From contig NZ_JBHLWM010000001.1 of NCBI RefSeq assembly GCF_042432815.1, positions 372,001 to 436,000 of the forward strand: a DNA stretch of 64,000 nt, in the 5' to 3' direction. Positions 53,813 to 63,254 of the stretch are shown piece by piece. The position numbers were made by a program, and so were the translations under genes. The notes beneath the pieces are model-generated. The model was not told where the DNA came from, searched no databases, and worked only from the letters and a program-made list of their open reading frames with translations. The stretch comes from Rhodopseudomonas telluris (GTDB lineage: Bacteria; Pseudomonadota; Alphaproteobacteria; Rhizobiales; Xanthobacteraceae). How positions within the stretch are numbered: position 1 is the stretch's first letter; each line of letters opens with the position of its first letter.

Positions 53813-54706
53813 TTGCACAGCGAGCCGTTGCAGGCCGAGCGGCCGGGGCATCCGGGCGGGCCGGGGATTCATGCCCCCGCGCCGCACGATCACCCGGCGA
53901 CGCATCCGGCAGGCGCGCCGACATCCGGCGCCTGTCCGTTTCACAACGATCAGCGCGAGTCGCGTTCGGGCAAGCAGAAGACGCTGGTGCTGACCGGCGC
54001 GTCGCGCGGCATCGGCCATGCCACCGGCAAGCTGTTCTCCGACGCCGGCTGGCGCATCATCACCTGCTCGCGGCAGCCGTTCGCCGACGATCGCTGCCCC
54101 TGGGCGACCGGCATGGAAAACCACGTCGCCGTCGAACTCGCCGATCATCGCGCGCTGCCGCGGGCGATCGACGAGCTCAAGGAAAAGCTCGGCGGCGGCC
54201 CGCTGCATGCGCTGATCAACAACGCCGCGATCTCGCCGAAAAGCGAAGCGGGCGAGCGGCTCACCTCGCTGAACACACCGGTCGGCACCTGGATGAGCGT
54301 GTTCCACGTCAACCTGCTGGCGCCGGTGATGCTGGCGCAGGGCCTGTTCGACGAACTGCGCGCCGGCCAGGGCTCGATCGTCAACGTGACCTCGATCGTC
54401 GGCTCGCGCGTGCATCCGTTCGCCGGCAGCGCCTACGCGACCTCGAAGGCGGCGCTGACCTGCCTCACCCGCGAAATGGCCCACGACTACGCGCCCTACG
54501 GCATTCGCGTGAACGCGATCGCGCCGGGCGAGATCAAGACCGATATCCTGTCGCCCGAAACCGAAGCCATGCTGGCGCCGACGATTCCGATGCGACGTAT
54601 CGGAACACCAGATGAAGTGGCGAAGGTGATGTTCTTCCTGTGCTCCGACGCAGCCAGCTACGTCACCGGCGAAGAAATCCACATCAACGGCGGCCAGCGC
54701 GTGTAG
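53813..54706 (+). CDS. Short-chain dehydrogenase with His/Pro-rich N-terminus
   Basis: The 297-residue enzyme has the SDR motifs: TGASRGIGHATGKLF (NAD(P)-binding), INNAAIS, and SAYATSKAAL (Tyr-x3-Lys). The last part, GEEIHINGGQRV, is typical of classical SDRs. The first 45 residues before the Rossmann fold are unusual: rich in His and Pro (HPGGPGIHAPAPHDHPATH) and ending in CPFHNDQ, perhaps metal-binding. Start is TTG 53813, 7 bp after TGGAGG. Substrate unknown. Confidence 0.87.
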   Translation: MHSEPLQAERPGHPGGPGIHAPAPHDHPATHPAGAPTSGACPFHNDQRESRSGKQKTLVLTGASRGIGHATGKLFSDAGWRIITCSRQPFADDRCPWATGMENHVAVELADHRALPRAIDELKEKLGGGPLHALINNAAISPKSEAGERLTSLNTPVGTWMSVFHVNLLAPVMLAQGLFDELRAGQGSIVNVTSIVGSRVHPFAGSAYATSKAALTCLTREMAHDYAPYGIRVNAIAPGEIKTDILSPETEAMLAPTIPMRRIGTPDEVAKVMFFLCSDAASYVTGEEIHINGGQRV

Positions 54707-54756
54707 TGCGGGCATAAAAAGGCCCGTTCTCTTGCGCTGCCAAATACAAGTCGTGC

Positions 54757-54854
54757 CGTCATCCCCGCGTATGGGGGATCCAGTGTCCCAGGGCTTTCGT
54801 TGCTAATCGTCAATGCACTACAATACTAGGTCACCCGCTTTCGCGGGTGATGAC
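54757..54854. repeat. Palindromic repeat, copy 1 upstream of nifA
   Basis: 98-bp element: starts CGTCATCCCCGCGTATGGG and ends CGCGGGTGATGAC, with a GGATCCAGTGTCCCA segment shared with copy 2 and a related right half. It probably can fold as a long hairpin with partial mismatches. Confidence 0.75.
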
Positions 54855-54912
54855 CGCGGTGAGTGGGCGGGTCGTGCCTCAGTGAGGGGCGTGGTCGATG
54901 AGCACTCCTACG

Positions 54913-55012
54913 CGTCATCCCCGCGTAGGCGGGGATCCAGTATCCCGGGGCGCTCGTCGTTCGCCGCTGACGCTTCGGAATACTGGGTCGCCCGCCCGCG
55001 CGGGCGATGACG
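54913..55012. repeat. Palindromic repeat, copy 2 upstream of nifA
   Basis: 100-bp element, beginning CGTCATCCCCGCGTAGGCGGG and ending GGGCGATGACG; TCCAGTATCCCGGG and AATACTGGGT are inverted within it. Related to copy 1 and to the element at 37323. Copies 1 and 2 are direct repeats 58 bp apart. Confidence 0.75.
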
Positions 55013-55350
55013 GTGAGTGAGAGGCGTGCCTCAAGGCCTCCAATCAGTTCCGCGAATCGTTCTTGCGATCAAGCGAATAGTTCGCAATTAGCACTCTTCC
55101 TGCCGGTGGATTGATGCCACTGCACGTCTTTTAGGATGCTCATTTTGCGTTGCATCAATGCGGGAGTGAGTCGATTCCGCTGGTAACTAAGTAATCAGAG
55201 CATTTTCAGGCATTTCGCTCTGGCGACGAACTGTGCAGTGACAGCTATCAGTTTCCTCAGCGATGCAGCCAAGTTGAGCACGACATCGGAATGAGGATCA
55301 GACACAATCCCGCAACGCTCCAGAACTAAAGGGGGAAAAGCTCAGGAGCG

Positions 55351-57111
<1,761 letters not shown>

Positions 57112-57172
57112 TCGCTTCGGCAGCGGCGCGCGATCGATCAGCGTCGCGAGATCTTCGGATTCCCATGCATCT

Positions 57173-57202
57173 TGGCCGGGCTCGTCCCGGCCATTCGCGT
57201 TT
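57173..57202 (+). terminator. Hairpin downstream of nifA (repeated at 63255)
   Basis: The 30-mer TGGCCGGGCTCGTCCCGGCC-ATTCGCGTTT includes a 7-bp stem GGCCGGG / CCCGGCC with a CTCGT loop and a final T-run. An identical 30-mer lies at 63255-63284, after the SIR2-like gene. Both are just upstream of a NifA-dependent promoter region. Confidence 0.7.
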
Positions 57203-57250
57203 CTGTCCCGTGTTCGCGTCTGGGCCGAGGCCGCGAACTTCGTTCGGTTC

Positions 57251-57266
57251 TGTTCGACTTGCGACA
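57251..57266. promoter_or_regulatory. NifA upstream activator site 1 (fdxN-nifB)
   Basis: TGTTCGACTTGCGACA fits the TGT-N10-ACA consensus exactly. It lies 91 bp upstream of the -24/-12-like element at 57342. Confidence 0.8.
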
Positions 57267-57268
57267 AG

Positions 57269-57284
57269 TGTCGGGGCCCCGACA
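57269..57284. promoter_or_regulatory. NifA upstream activator site 2 (fdxN-nifB)
   Basis: TGTCGGGGCCCCGACA is a perfect 16-bp palindrome with the TGT-N10-ACA form. It is 3 bp after site 1, so the two may bind NifA cooperatively. Confidence 0.85.
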
Positions 57285-57341
57285 CCGTCGCGGTTTCCGA
57301 CGATCCGTATAATCTTTCTAAGAATCAACGAAGTAGCAGTC

Positions 57342-57357
57342 TGGCACGAGGCTTGAA
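57342..57357 (+). promoter_or_regulatory. Sigma-54 promoter of fdxN-nifB (off-consensus -12)
   Basis: TGGCACGAGGCTTGAA: the -24 part TGGCAC is perfect; the -12 dinucleotide is GA instead of GC. The spacing GG-N10-GA is correct. It is 43 bp before fdxN. With the two NifA sites upstream it is a likely nif promoter, perhaps weaker. Confidence 0.7.
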
Positions 57358-57399
57358 AGACGATGCGCAACGCAATGTCTCTCAACCGAGGAGCCGGAT

Positions 57400-57594
57400 A
57401 TGGCCTACAAGATCGTGACCTCCCAATGCACCGTGTGCGGTGCCTGTGAATTCGAATGTCCGAACGCTGCGATCAGCATGAAGCGCGGCACCTATGTGAT
57501 CGACGCCGCCAAGTGCACCGAGTGCGAAGGTCAGTTCGATAAGCCGCAGTGCGTCTCGGTCTGCCCGGTCGACAATACCTGCGTGCCGGCCTGA
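57400..57594 (+). CDS. fdxN: 2[4Fe-4S] ferredoxin FdxN
   Basis: A 64-residue ferredoxin with CTVCGACEFECP and CTECEGQFDKPQCVSVCP motifs, each giving four Cys for one [4Fe-4S] cluster, the second with the extra loop typical of nif-associated ferredoxins. Such proteins deliver electrons for nitrogenase or NifB. A close paralogue lies after nifB at 59322. A strong site (GAGGAGCCG) precedes ATG 57400. Confidence 0.92.
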   Translation: MAYKIVTSQCTVCGACEFECPNAAISMKRGTYVIDAAKCTECEGQFDKPQCVSVCPVDNTCVPA

Positions 57595-57755
57595 CGCCTG
57601 CGTGACCGAAGGACGAGCCGGCGCCTTGACCGTCGGATGTCGTCTTCGCCCGATCGCCGTGCCCGAAGTTTGCCACAACACTTTTGCCGGCCCGGTTGCA
57701 GCACCCCACCCACGGACAAGCCGCCTGTCGTGCGGCGATCGAACGAGGCCCGGAT

Positions 57756-59312
57756 ATGAGCAAGCTGCTGCAACTCCACGATTTTGGCGCCCCGGGCGGA
57801 ATGTCGTTCGACGCACTCCGCAACAGTGCCGCCTCCGCCGGCTGCAGCACCAAGGGCGGCGCCGGCAAATCCAGCTGCGGCTCCGCCGCCGGCCCGAGTG
57901 ATTTGCCGCCGGACGTCTGGGAGAAGGTGAAGAACCATCCCTGCTACTCCGAGCAGGCGCATCATCACTTCGCCCGTATGCACGTCGCGGTCGCGCCCGC
58001 GTGCAACATTCAATGCAATTACTGCAATCGCAAATACGATTGCGCCAATGAGTCCCGCCCCGGCGTGGTCAGCGAGAAGCTGACCCCGGAGCAGGCCGCG
58101 CGCAAGGTCGTGGCGGTCGCCTCCACCATTCCGCAGATGACGGTGCTCGGCATTGCCGGCCCCGGCGATGCACTCGCTAATCCGGCCAAGACCTTCAAGA
58201 CGTTCGAGCTGGTCACGCAGACGGCGCCCGACATCAAGCTATGTCTCTCCACCAACGGCCTGATGTTGCCCGACTATGTCGAGCAGATCGCCGCCATGAA
58301 CGTCGATCACGTCACCATCACCATCAACATGATCGACCCCGAGGTCGGTGCGAAGATCTATCCGTGGATCTTCTACGACCACCGCCGCATCACCGGCGTC
58401 GAAGCCTCGAAGATCCTCAGCGAGCGGCAATTGCTCGGCCTCGAAATGCTGACCGCGCGCGGCATCCTGGTGAAGGTCAACTCGGTGATGATCCCCGGGA
58501 TCAACGACAAGCACCTCATCGAGGTCAACAAGGCGGTGAAGTCGCGCGGCGCCTTCCTGCACAACATCATGCCGCTGATCTCCGAGGCCGAGCACGGCAC
58601 GGCCTTCGGTCTGTCGGGCCAGCGCGGCCCGACCGCGCAAGAACTGAAAGCGCTGCAGGATGCCTGCGAAGGCGAGATGAACATGATGCGGCACTGCCGG
58701 CAGTGCCGCGCCGACGCGGTCGGCCTGCTCGGCGAGGACCGCAGTGCCGAGTTCACCACCGAGAAGGTAATGGCGATGGACGTCGAATACGATCTCGCTG
58801 CGCGCCAGGCCTATCAGGCCAAGGTCGAGGCCGAGCGTGACGCCATCGCGGCCGCCAAGCAGCGCGAGATGCAGTCGCTCGCCGACGAGACCGCGTCGAT
58901 CAAGATCCAGGTCGCGATCGCCACCAGGGGTGGCGGCGTCATCAACGAGCATTTCGGCCACGCCCACGAATTCCAGATCTACGAAGTCTCGACCGCGGGC
59001 GCCAAGTTCGTCGGCCATCGCCGCGTCGATCTGTATTGCGAGGGCGGCTACGCCAGCGATGCCGGCATCGAGCCGATCCTCAAGGCGCTGAACGACTGCA
59101 CCGCGGTGCTGGTCGCCAAGATCGGCCTGTGCCCGAAGGACTCGCTGGCCGGCGCCGGCATCGAGGCGGTCGAGACCTACGCGTTCGAATATATCGAGCA
59201 GTCGGTGATCGCTTACTTCAAGGACTATCTGGCGCGCGTCGGCAAGTCGGAGATCCGCCACGTTGCCCGCGGCGACGCCGACATCCGTCAGGGCGCGTTC
59301 TTGGCGGTGTGA
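57756..59312 (+). CDS. nifB: FeMo-cofactor biosynthesis radical SAM protein NifB
   Basis: The 518-residue protein has the radical SAM motif CNIQCNYC (C83, C87, C90) with KYDC after it, and the NifB segments NPAKTFKTFELV, NGLMLPDYVEQIA and GGVINEHFGHAHEFQIY, which begins the C-terminal NifX/NafY-like domain. It assembles the NifB-co precursor, an 8Fe cluster with carbide, for nitrogenase. ATG 57756 is preferred because it begins the conserved LLQLHDFG; an upstream ATG at 57684 lies in the gap between genes. Confidence 0.95.
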   Translation: MSKLLQLHDFGAPGGMSFDALRNSAASAGCSTKGGAGKSSCGSAAGPSDLPPDVWEKVKNHPCYSEQAHHHFARMHVAVAPACNIQCNYCNRKYDCANESRPGVVSEKLTPEQAARKVVAVASTIPQMTVLGIAGPGDALANPAKTFKTFELVTQTAPDIKLCLSTNGLMLPDYVEQIAAMNVDHVTITINMIDPEVGAKIYPWIFYDHRRITGVEASKILSERQLLGLEMLTARGILVKVNSVMIPGINDKHLIEVNKAVKSRGAFLHNIMPLISEAEHGTAFGLSGQRGPTAQELKALQDACEGEMNMMRHCRQCRADAVGLLGEDRSAEFTTEKVMAMDVEYDLAARQAYQAKVEAERDAIAAAKQREMQSLADETASIKIQVAIATRGGGVINEHFGHAHEFQIYEVSTAGAKFVGHRRVDLYCEGGYASDAGIEPILKALNDCTAVLVAKIGLCPKDSLAGAGIEAVETYAFEYIEQSVIAYFKDYLARVGKSEIRHVARGDADIRQGAFLAV

Positions 59313-59321
59313 GGGCAGGCC

Positions 59322-59543
59322 ATGGCCTACAAGATCGTCGCCTCGCAATGCACCGGCTGTTCGGCCTGCGAGCCGCAATGCCCGAACACCGCGATTTTCG
59401 AGAAGGGCGGCACCTTCGCGATCGAGCCGGCGAAATGCTCGGAGTGCATTGGGCATTTCGATCAGCCGCAATGCGTCGCGGTGTGCCCGGTCGACGACAC
59501 CTGTGTGATCGACAATTCAGTCCCGCGTTATCGGGCGGCCTAA
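59322..59543 (+). CDS. Second 2[4Fe-4S] ferredoxin after nifB
   Basis: A 73-residue ferredoxin closely similar to FdxN: MAYKIVASQCTGCSACEPQCP and CSECIGHFDQPQCVAVCP, with an extra basic tail (PRYRAA). It probably feeds electrons to NifB or other nif steps. Both Cys sets are complete. It is 9 bp after nifB. Confidence 0.9.
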   Translation: MAYKIVASQCTGCSACEPQCPNTAIFEKGGTFAIEPAKCSECIGHFDQPQCVAVCPVDDTCVIDNSVPRYRAA

Positions 59544-59553
59544 GGGGAGAACG

Positions 59554-59907
59554 ATGGATCTGAATCTGACCGAAGCAGCCGAGACCTTCATCCGCCGCAT
59601 GCTGCGCTTTTCCGGTGGCGCCGGCGGCTTCCGCCTGGTGGTCACGTCGGGCGGTTGCTCAGGCCTGTCGGCGACGTTCGACGTCGAAGCCGCGCCGCAG
59701 GCCGGCGATGTCGTAGCCGAGCGCGGCGACTACAGGCTGTTCCTGCCGCAGGCCAGCGCCGAGCTTCTCGCCGGCATCACCATCGACTTTCGCGACAGCA
59801 TGGCCTCGACCGGATTCGTGTTTATCGATCCGAATCCGTCGAGCTGCAAATGCTCCGGCGACAGCGCGCCTGCCAAGGCGCCGCTGGTCCAGCTCGGCGA
59901 GTTCTGA
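59554..59907 (+). CDS. IscA/HesB-type iron-sulfur carrier in the nif cluster
   Basis: The 117-residue protein has the A-type carrier pattern: LTEAAETFIRRML start, VTSGGCSGLSATFD (first Cys) and the final SSCKCSG pair, which together bind an Fe-S cluster. Nif-linked versions are thought to supply clusters to nitrogenase maturation. It is 10 bp after the ferredoxin gene and belongs to the same transcript. Confidence 0.88.
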   Translation: MDLNLTEAAETFIRRMLRFSGGAGGFRLVVTSGGCSGLSATFDVEAAPQAGDVVAERGDYRLFLPQASAELLAGITIDFRDSMASTGFVFIDPNPSSCKCSGDSAPAKAPLVQLGEF

Positions 59908-59910
59908 TCC

Positions 59911-60450
59911 ATGCCGCCCCGCCTGCACAGCGAGTTGACGATGTCCGGGCCCGAGCAGTCGCTGCTCGCCGGCGCGCTGCTCGGTGCGGGCCTGCCGGCC
60001 GAAGCGCATCGCCATCTCGAACTCGCCGGCGCAGATTTTCAGAGCGACTCGGTGGCCGAGCAGCATCTGCGCGAGGCGCAGGTGCTGGCGCCGGATCACG
60101 CCGCGGTGCTGATCGGGCTGTATCGCTTCTATTTCTATAAAGGCCGTCTGCAGGAGGCGCTGCGCGTCGCCGAAACCTGTCTGGCGAAAGCGGCGCGCGA
60201 CAATGATCTCGATGCCGACTGGCGCAAGGTGAGGCGGAGCGACGCGGAATTTTCCAGCTTCGCCGCCATCCTGCCGCGCTTCTATCTGTTCGCGCTGAAG
60301 GCCTATGCGTATTTGCGGATGCGCCTCGGCGACATCGACGAAGGCCACGCCGCGATCAAGAAGCTGCTCGAACTCGATCCGACCGACAAGGTCAATGCCG
60401 GCGTGCTGCACAACGTCTGGCAACGGATAGGGCAGGTCGATGACGACTGA
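59911..60450 (+). CDS. Nif-cluster tetratricopeptide-like protein
   Basis: The 179-residue helical protein carries features of TPR motifs (ALLGAGLPAEAHRHLELAG; AEQHLREAQVLAPDHAAVLIGLYRFYFYKGRLQEALRVAE; MRLGDIDEGHAAIKKLLELDP). It starts 3 bp after the preceding stop and overlaps the LRV gene by 11 bp. Precise function unknown. Its position suggests assistance in assembly of nitrogenase or of the LRV protein. Confidence 0.75.
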   Translation: MPPRLHSELTMSGPEQSLLAGALLGAGLPAEAHRHLELAGADFQSDSVAEQHLREAQVLAPDHAAVLIGLYRFYFYKGRLQEALRVAETCLAKAARDNDLDADWRKVRRSDAEFSSFAAILPRFYLFALKAYAYLRMRLGDIDEGHAAIKKLLELDPTDKVNAGVLHNVWQRIGQVDDD

Positions 60451-61246
60451 CATCGACGAGGCCCGCGACTGGCAGGGCAACGAGATCGATTGCGCATCCT
60501 GCCCGCATCGCGATTTGCTGGCTCTGGGCGGCTGCGAAATCAAGAAGGCCTGCGTCCAGGACCGCTATGCGCGGCGGCTGGAGCGCTTCTTCCAGCAAAA
60601 TAGGGCGTTGGCGGATCAGTATCTCGACCATCCGTATTTCGAAACCCGCGCGGTCGCGGCCGGTTATGCGACCGTGTTCCTGCTGCCTCGGCTGCTGCAG
60701 GATCCGGACGAAACCGTGCGCTGGAGCGCGGCGCGGCGGTTGCCGAAGCGCTATCTGCTGCCGCTGCGCAACGATCCGCATCGCGAGGTACGCATTCGCG
60801 TCGCGTCGGTGCTTTCCGACGAAGATTTGCGGCCGATGGCGAGCGACGAGGACTACTACGTTCGCCAGATCGTGGCGAAGCGTGCATCGCCGGGACTTCT
60901 GCCGTTGCTGGTACTCGATCCCGACAGCGGCGTGCGCCGCGAAGTCGCGCGCCGGATCGGTCCGGAATGGCTGGCCCAGATGGCGATGGACAAGGACGGC
61001 GAGGTGCGGCTCGAGGCTGCACGGCGCATGTCGCCAGGCCGGCTGCTGGCGATGATCGACGATTCCGATTGGCGCGTTCGCTACGAAGTCGCCAGCCGTG
61101 TCGACACCTATGAGCTGAGCCGGCTGCTGGACGATCCGGACCCGATGGTCCGGGAGCTGGTGCGCAGCCGCACCGGCTTCACCGGCGCGTCGCGGTCCGG
61201 TCCCACTTCTCCCAATACCAAGCCCGCCACGGAGCCCTCATCATGA
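60440..61246 (+). CDS. LRV-repeat iron-sulfur protein
   Basis: A 268-residue protein of the 'leucine-rich repeat variant' (LRV) family. The N-terminus holds a four-Cys cluster (CASCPHRDLLALGGCEIKKAC), as in the LRV protein from Azotobacter vinelandii nif clusters, which binds [4Fe-4S]. The rest is a solenoid with repeats such as VRIRVASVLSDEDLRPMASDEDYYVRQIVAKRA and EVRLEAARRMSPGRLL. Function not settled. It overlaps the gene before by 11 bp and nifZ by 4 bp. Confidence 0.88.
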   Translation: MTTDIDEARDWQGNEIDCASCPHRDLLALGGCEIKKACVQDRYARRLERFFQQNRALADQYLDHPYFETRAVAAGYATVFLLPRLLQDPDETVRWSAARRLPKRYLLPLRNDPHREVRIRVASVLSDEDLRPMASDEDYYVRQIVAKRASPGLLPLLVLDPDSGVRREVARRIGPEWLAQMAMDKDGEVRLEAARRMSPGRLLAMIDDSDWRVRYEVASRVDTYELSRLLDDPDPMVRELVRSRTGFTGASRSGPTSPNTKPATEPSS

Positions 61247-61542
61247 ATATCGCCCGCGACAGCGACATCGTCGAACTCGATGGTCCGCCCTCATTCGAGT
61301 ACGGCCAGAAGGTGCGGGCGAAGATCAACATCCGCAACGACGGCACCTTTCCGGGCAAGGAGATCGGTGAGGTGCTGGTGAAGAAGGGCGACGAGGGCTA
61401 CGTCGTCTCAATCGGCACCTTTCTGCAGCAGTTCTACATCTACGGCGTCGACTTCGTCGCGCAGGGCCGCATCGTCGGCATGAAGCGCAAGGAGCTGCTC
61501 CCGGTCGAAGCCGCGACGCCGAGCGAGCAGGAGGTCGCGTGA
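61243..61542 (+). CDS. nifZ: NifZ (first of two)
   Basis: A 99-residue NifZ-domain protein: FEYGQKVRAKINIRNDGTFPGKEIGEVLVKKGDEGYVVSIGTFLQQFYIYGVDFV ... IVGMKRKELL. NifZ aids formation of the second P-cluster in the MoFe protein. Single-domain length; a related gene follows at once. Confidence 0.9.
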   Translation: MNIARDSDIVELDGPPSFEYGQKVRAKINIRNDGTFPGKEIGEVLVKKGDEGYVVSIGTFLQQFYIYGVDFVAQGRIVGMKRKELLPVEAATPSEQEVA

Positions 61543-61772
61543 TGACCGAGCCGAAATATCAATGGGGCCAGCGCGTCAGCGCTCAGATCGACCTGTTCAA
61601 TGACGGCAGCTTCCCGGATCAGCCGGAAGAAGCGCTGCTGGTGAAGAGCGGCGATGCCGGCGAGATCGTGCGGATCGGGCTGCACGAGGAGAGCAACCAG
61701 CCCGTCTATCTGGTCGAGTTCGCCGAGCATCGCGTCATCGGCTGCCTCGAACACGAAATCGCGCCTGTTTAA
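61539..61772 (+). CDS. NifZ-like protein (second, shorter)
   Basis: A 77-residue NifZ-domain protein: YQWGQRVSAQIDLFNDGSFP and GDAGEIVRIGLHEESNQPVYLVEFAEHRVIGC. It overlaps the first NifZ gene by 4 bp. Tandem nifZ genes of different length in this position suggest one ancestral pair of domains split or duplicated; division of labour is unknown. Confidence 0.87.
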   Translation: MMTEPKYQWGQRVSAQIDLFNDGSFPDQPEEALLVKSGDAGEIVRIGLHEESNQPVYLVEFAEHRVIGCLEHEIAPV

Positions 61773-61812
61773 CACTTGTCGCTGCGGCGGCCCAACCCAA
61801 GGACCGAATTCC

Positions 61813-62013
61813 ATGAAAGTGATGATCCGCAGGACCGAGAAGGGGCTGTCGGCTTATGTGGCCAAGAAGGATCTCGAAGAAGCGATCGTTGAGATCGAGA
61901 ACGAGGCGCTGTGGGGCGGCAAGGTGACACTCGCCAATGGCTGGCAGCTCGAACTGCCGGCGATGGCGGCCGACACACCGCTGCCGATCACCGTCGAAGC
62001 CAGAAAGCTCTGA
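61813..62013 (+). CDS. nifT: NifT/FixU
   Basis: A 66-residue protein: MKVMIRRTEKGLSAYVAKKDLEE and WGGKVTLANGWQLELP, the complete NifT/FixU pattern. Role unknown; loss often has little effect. The start begins the conserved sequence, 40 bp after the gene before. The longer open frame upstream overlaps the nifZ-like gene. Confidence 0.9.
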   Translation: MKVMIRRTEKGLSAYVAKKDLEEAIVEIENEALWGGKVTLANGWQLELPAMAADTPLPITVEARKL

Positions 62014-62015
62014 TC

Positions 62016-62294
62016 GTGGCGCTGTCGCCCGACGATATCGCCAGGATCGACGCGCTGCTCGGAGACGATGCGGCGGAAACCGGCGCGCTGAAGGCGGTGC
62101 GGCAAGCGCTTCCCGGACTGTCGCTCACGCAATGCGACGCGTCCGACATCGATGCGGAGCAGCCGTTCCGCGATTATCCGCGATTCAGCGTCTATCTGGT
62201 CGACGGATCGAGTCATTGCTGGACCATCACCACCGACATCGCGCATGCGACCGGTCTGGTGGTGGTCCATCACAAGGCCGCAAGAGCGATCTGA
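62016..62294 (+). CDS. Nif-associated small protein, DUF6129-like
   Basis: The 92-residue product (start GTG 62016) reads VALSPDDIARIDALLGDDA ... VRQALPGLSLTQCDASDIDAEQPF ... FSVYLVDGSSHCWTITTDIAHATGLVVVHH. It resembles small nif-cluster proteins of the DUF6129 type; identity is tentative. Two Cys and two late His could bind metal. It starts 2 bp after nifT. Confidence 0.7.
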   Translation: MALSPDDIARIDALLGDDAAETGALKAVRQALPGLSLTQCDASDIDAEQPFRDYPRFSVYLVDGSSHCWTITTDIAHATGLVVVHHKAARAI

Positions 62295-62309
62295 CAGGGG
62301 AGCATTATT

Positions 62310-63224
62310 ATGCCGGCACAAGCACTCGACGACATCGGCGCAGGCTTGATGCGCGGGCGGATCATCCCCTATCTCGGCGCCGCCTGTGTGGCGCTCGGCG
62401 AAACCAGCAGCGTGCCGACCTCGCCGGTTGAGTTGGTGGCGCGGCTGACGGCGAAGACCACGGTGCCGCACAAGGTACGCAGCAATCTCACCGGCGCGGC
62501 GCAGTACATCGAGAACTTCAAGCACCGCAAGACGCTGAGGACGATGATGGCCGAGGCGTTTGCCACGTCGCCCGAGGCTAACGCGTTGCATCGGATGCTG
62601 GCGACTCTGCCGTCGCTGCCGCTGTTGGTCCATGCTTGGTACGACGACCTGCCGCAACGGGCCTTCGCCGGCCGCACGGACTGGGGCGTCGCGCAGGGGC
62701 TCAGCCAGGCCGAAAACCATGGCCGCTGGGCCGGTTTCTATCGTGCCGATGGCAGCGAGCTCACCGAGCCCGAGCCGAGCATCGTTGCCGACGATCCTGT
62801 CGCACTCGACATGCCGCTTTACGTACCGGTGCCGGACGAAGCGCGGGCCTGGGCGACGCTGCTGTATCAGCCGCTCGGATCGGTTCGTCCGGCCGCGAAT
62901 TTTCTGGTGTCGGACAGCGACTTCGTCGAGGTTCTGACGGAAATCGACATCCAGACGCCGATCCCGCAGACGGTGCAGGAAATCCGACGTGACAGACATT
63001 TCCTGTTTCTCGGCTGTCGCTTTGACACGCAGCTCGATCGCGTGTTCGCGCGCCAGATCATGAAGCGCTCGTCGGCCCAGCATTGGGCGGTGCTGCCCGA
63101 CACGCCGACCCGTAACGAAGAGCGCTTCCTCGACGAGCAGAACATCCGCCGCATCGACTGGCCGCTGGTCAAATTCGTTGCCGCGCTGGCGGAGCAGCTC
63201 CAGAACCAGAAGCTGCCGGCCTAG
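62310..63224 (+). CDS. SIR2-like domain protein in the nif cluster
   Basis: The 304-residue protein has an N-terminal segment GAGLMRGRIIPYLGAACVALGE and a later GCRFDTQLDRVFARQIM, which resemble SIR2-like domains (SIR2_2 group) with the Rossmann fold. The first G-A-G-I-S motif of classical sirtuins is changed to LGAAC, so NAD hydrolysis is uncertain. Homologues occur near nif genes in diazotrophs; their function is unknown. It is the last gene before the nifH promoter. A terminator-like repeat follows. Confidence 0.75.
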   Translation: MPAQALDDIGAGLMRGRIIPYLGAACVALGETSSVPTSPVELVARLTAKTTVPHKVRSNLTGAAQYIENFKHRKTLRTMMAEAFATSPEANALHRMLATLPSLPLLVHAWYDDLPQRAFAGRTDWGVAQGLSQAENHGRWAGFYRADGSELTEPEPSIVADDPVALDMPLYVPVPDEARAWATLLYQPLGSVRPAANFLVSDSDFVEVLTEIDIQTPIPQTVQEIRRDRHFLFLGCRFDTQLDRVFARQIMKRSSAQHWAVLPDTPTRNEERFLDEQNIRRIDWPLVKFVAALAEQLQNQKLPA

Positions 63225-63254
63225 GCCGCTTCATCCCCTGACACTGATCATCGA

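Larger units (their letters stand above)
54707..55350. other. 644-bp region before nifA with two repeats
   Basis: No gene supported. It holds the palindromic repeats at 54757-54854 and 54913-55012. Beyond, 55020-55340 is A+T-rich and must include the nifA promoter. An inverted repeat TTGCGA-N13-TCGCAA at 55063-55087 is seen; it is not an Fnr/FixK site. No -24/-12 element is clear. Confidence 0.5.

Noticed and set aside
54757..55012. Two similar elements that might be a CRISPR array.
   Set aside because: Only two imperfect copies with long palindromes and no regular spacer; no cas genes nearby.
55063..55087. TTGCGA-N13-TCGCAA upstream of nifA as an Fnr/FixK site.
   Set aside because: Spacing and bases do not fit TTGAT-N4-ATCAA; noted only as an inverted repeat.
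57595..57755. Possible second sigma-54 promoter before nifB.
   Set aside because: No GG-N10-GC pair with a TGGCAC-like -24 part; nifB is better explained by the promoter before fdxN.
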